Shown here: piece by piece, positions 44,301 to 45,732 of the stretch | Layout of the letters: each line of letters starts with the position of its first letter | How positions within the stretch are numbered: position 1 is the stretch's first letter | Source of the DNA: Akkermansiaceae bacterium | Lineage (GTDB): Bacteria; Verrucomicrobiota; Verrucomicrobiia; Verrucomicrobiales; Akkermansiaceae | Direction of reading: 5' to 3' | NCBI GenBank assembly: GCA_025363295.1 | Contig: JANYEC010000111.1 | Location: 1-45,732, forward strand | Length of the DNA stretch: 45,732 nt | Program-made: the position numbers and the translations under genes | Notes under the pieces: generated by a model | What the model was told of the DNA's origin: nothing | Database searches by the model: none | Seen by the model: the letters and a program-made list of their open reading frames with translations, nothing else

Positions 44301-45184
44301 TCGCCTCGCAAAAAGCTCTCCGGGGCGGCGGCGGTCGCCAGTCGTTCGTGAGCGGCGATGAGTCCGACGAAAATTCTGATGAGGAAATGCTCACCGTCGT
44401 CGTCGATGGCACGAGCGAAGACGCTATCGAAATTCCCGGTGAAATGACGGGCGAGCCGGATTGGGAATTCGTCGAATCTATCGTCGCCGATATCAAGCGC
44501 CGCCTAGATGCGATGGGCCCAGTGAACCTCGACGCCATCGAAGAATACGATGAACTCGAAGAACGCTATACGTTCCTCAAGAACCAGCACGACGACCTCG
44601 TCAACTCCAAGGCCGAGCTGCTCGAAGTGATCGAACGCATCAACACCGAGACCCAGCGGCTCTTCTCCGAAACCTTCGCCCAAGTCCGCATCAATTTCCG
44701 CGAGATGTTCAAGGAGCTCTTCGGTGAAAAAGGCGAGGCGGATCTTACGCTGTTAGACGAGAGTGATCCGCTCGAATCTGGCATTGAAGTCATTGCCAAG
44801 CCACCGGGTAAAAAGCTCCAGTCCATCACACTTCTATCCGGTGGTGAGCGTTCGATGACCGCCGTGGCCCTGCTGTTTTCGATTTACATGATCAAGCCCA
44901 GCCCCTTCTGCGTGCTCGATGAACTCGATGCCCCACTCGACGAGTCTAACATTAATCGCTTCGTAAAAGTGCTAGACCGTTTCATTGATAACAGCCAGTT
45001 CATCATCGTCACCCACTCCAAGCGCACCATGGCCCGCGCCGATGTGATGTATGGCGTAACCATGGAAGAATTCGGCGTTTCAAAACCCGTCGGCATGCGC
45101 CTCACCGCAGACGACGGCGCCAGCAACACGAAGACCGAAGCAAAAAGCGCCGCTCAAAAAGCCGCCCTCAGGCTGGATGCGTAA
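41396..45184 (+). CDS. smc: chromosome segregation protein SMC
   Basis: The 1262-residue protein has the full SMC layout: N-terminal head with Walker A GPNGCGKSN (31-39), long coiled coil, hinge (about 525-680, from GIHGVLASFIEADNTCARAV), second coiled coil, C-terminal head with signature LSGGERSMTAVALLF (about 1147) and Walker B CVLDELDAPLDESN (about 1172). SMC dimers organise and segregate the chromosome with ScpA/ScpB. Before the C-terminal head there is an acidic insertion of about 50 residues (about 981-1027, DESDENSDEEML and more). ATG at 41396 gives the normal MYLKTLEIHGFKSF start. An upstream ATG at 41288 would add an unrelated hydrophobic leader. A terminator follows at 45216. Confidence 0.95.
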   Translation: MYLKTLEIHGFKSFADKTLFEFAKGVTGIVGPNGCGKSNVVDAIRWVLGETSAKALRGGEMADVIFNGTEKRKPLGMAEVTLTMADCEGPLKVDFNEVALTRRVFRDGRSEYRINGTLCRLKDIHDLLMDTGIGRTAYSIMAQGQIDQILSSKPEERRAVFEEAAGITKFKKEKKEALRKLDFTEANLLRVSDVLAEQERRMNSLKRQVAKARRYQALAADTRVLDTHLGHKKFVELTAERDELTVSIRGLEVRDTELGTQLPAKEEAVAEARNAARIFEGELAELRQRLNEHRNSLNSAAGRMAFNEERKAELESRIRQNHEEIVATREKLAQQEFDFIAANESLDQLSRIISEKEIQLAEQETRTKGTREERERIEAALRETRGEANRTQTIIASMQAKIESAVAQLEGNRERGRQLADEQQRLSLELEEFRAEQARIAGEVEATGSMLGELEEAFQGAERAYQHTRGDLDAARSAAVESNKILAQRSARYDAVRQLVESGEGFEKGTQSVLQGLGQPDTFKPGIHGVLASFIEADNTCARAVEAVLGNHLQAVLVQDQAAAEAIITRLTEKQLGIAAVLPESFIPHSAGTQMEALPEGATAWALDRVKSDKRISAVIERLLEKVLIVPNLATALRLRAAHPFTTFVTLAGVILSGEGMLRGGTGAEGTTSVLELQNEVRSLATEVGTLTLADEAARQRVIDLESRLEQLREEVEISRERLQRQKVDLSTLQGQLSLASREVENFDTKLENVKWESSALDNRDRAAAEGREQMESELASARERLEALENESRRLQSEAEAVVRREQDITEALNELRTELAVERRAKQSAEEQQKPMEARLSELREIAIRRETEISSFDQRIEATHAENARLSEECETHRCEVEDLQVEINTRAEGRTALIEKIEHAETLLAAVRRDHSKVNEQKGREEINATKLELRLESLTTTIQERHQVDLSKFEPDAHALLSSIASQKALRGGGGRQSFVSGDESDENSDEEMLTVVVDGTSEDAIEIPGEMTGEPDWEFVESIVADIKRRLDAMGPVNLDAIEEYDELEERYTFLKNQHDDLVNSKAELLEVIERINTETQRLFSETFAQVRINFREMFKELFGEKGEADLTLLDESDPLESGIEVIAKPPGKKLQSITLLSGGERSMTAVALLFSIYMIKPSPFCVLDELDAPLDESNINRFVKVLDRFIDNSQFIIVTHSKRTMARADVMYGVTMEEFGVSKPVGMRLTADDGASNTKTEAKSAAQKAALRLDA

Positions 45185-45215
45185 ATAACAGATCTCCAGA
45201 CAGGAGAGGGAAACC

Positions 45216-45264
45216 GGGGGTGGAGCGTGCGGTCCGAGTGGACACCGCCCCACCCCCACTTTTT
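45216..45264 (+). terminator. rho-independent terminator of smc
   Basis: GGGGGTGG (45216-45223) pairs with CCACCCCC (45250-45257), extended inward by GCGGTCC with GGACACCGC around a GAGT loop. The stem is followed by ACTTTTT (45258-45264). It starts 31 bases after the smc stop. Confidence 0.85.
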
Positions 45265-45593
45265 GCATTCGGCCGCCAGAAATCCCGTTCAAGAGGCACG
45301 ATCAGTGAAAACAAATCAGGAAGCTCTAATCTCCTCAAAGCAAAACATTAAATTTAAAGATCGCGGCTAACACCCCGTTTGCAAACCTAAGGAAGATCCG
45401 CAGCATCCTAACGAAACGAACCGCTGCTCTCTCGAAGCCATGCAAAACGGCACCAGCTGTGAAGCCTGCCAATGACCAAAAGAAAAGGAAGGTAGGCGTC
45501 TCGCCTACCTCCTAGAATTCAGTCATCCTAACTCTTCTTTACCAAAATGCCAAAAAAGTCTCCCGCCGCCAATTCGAAATTCAAAGCCTAGAT
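45265..45593. other. intergenic stretch after smc
   Basis: No reading frame of note is seen. A small perfect hairpin at 45490-45510 is listed separately. The region is more AT-rich than the neighbouring genes. Confidence 0.45.
45490..45510. repeat. perfect 9-bp hairpin
   Basis: AGGTAGGCG (45490-45498) and CGCCTACCT (45502-45510) flank TCT. Its central GGCGTCTCGCC echoes part of the long hairpin at 16611-16675, so both may belong to a family of intergenic repeats. Confidence 0.6.
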
Positions 45594-45732
45594 AGAGCCT
45601 GTCCCAGACTTCGTGAGTCCTTGTGGGACAATGTGTTAGCAGCGGAAAAAAGTGGGCATGGAAGCCCGAAAAGACTCCCATGCCCGAAATTCGAGGCTTA
45701 TGATTTGGTTACGACACAAAATCCAAGTTCGA
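45594..45732 (+). mobile_element. possible left end of an insertion sequence, cut by the window edge
   Basis: From about 45594 the sequence reads GAGCCTGTCCCAGACTTCGT, which resembles terminal repeats of some insertion sequences, and contains GTCCCA...TGGGAC (45601-45629). About 60 bases later a short frame begins near 45658, after a GGGCATGG/CCATGCCC hairpin (45654-45685), and runs off the window. The evidence is thin: the transposase itself, if there is one, lies outside. Confidence 0.25.

Noticed and set aside
1..45732. A CRISPR array or prophage
   Set aside because: No regularly spaced direct repeats and no phage structural genes are seen. The only integrase-like gene is a standard-length Xer recombinase without flanking attachment sites.

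Overview
The window looks like a chromosome segment of a Verrucomicrobiota bacterium, probably Verrucomicrobiales. This is an inference from protein families (DUF5069, DUF1080, a PPi-type phosphofructokinase, a MoxR/DUF58/VWA/ABC cluster, a DUF2071 protein), from clearly GC-rich coding DNA, from few Shine-Dalgarno motifs and several GTG/TTG starts, and from abundant small hairpin repeats between genes. No 16S rRNA is present to settle it.

Left part (1-17.3 kb). An ECF sigma factor and its membrane partner (minus strand) are followed by a 218-bp imperfect inverted repeat, a DUF2071/DUF5069 pair, tRNA-Leu(UAA) and a gene-poor stretch (3.6-5.3 kb) with a small lipoprotein and decayed genes. Then come thiD, an HtrA-type protease with four PDZ domains next to a catalytically dead paralogue, a XerC/D recombinase, a DUF1232 protein, a family-4-like uracil-DNA glycosylase that lacks the usual Fe-S cysteines, a LOG-family protein, an HlyD fragment, a VapBC-like toxin-antitoxin pair with a palindrome over its start codon, a superoxide dismutase with a clear terminator, and rmuC.

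Middle part (17.4-28.2 kb). PPi-dependent phosphofructokinase (plus strand) converges on a long minus-strand run: lhr, pdeM, mpg, murI, glmM, a GlmU-like acyltransferase, glmS. The last four supply cell-wall precursors (D-glutamate and most of the UDP-GlcNAc pathway). The first three are DNA repair genes. Upstream of lhr lies a composite wreck of an IS256-family end and the 3' end of a group II intron, including domain 5.

Right part (28.8-45.7 kb). A secreted DUF1080 protein and a 165-bp foldback element precede a plus-strand cluster of seven genes: MoxR ATPase, membrane/periplasmic protein, ABC ATPase, ABC-2 permease, DUF58, a BatA-like VWA protein, and a large protein with two VWA domains and a glutamine-amidotransferase-like region. 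It resembles a Bat/MoxR surface-stress system joined to an ABC exporter. The moxR gene is broken by an exact 38-bp tandem duplication, which is reversible in principle. smc, with an unusual acidic insertion, ends in a strong terminator. A possible insertion-sequence end lies at the window edge.
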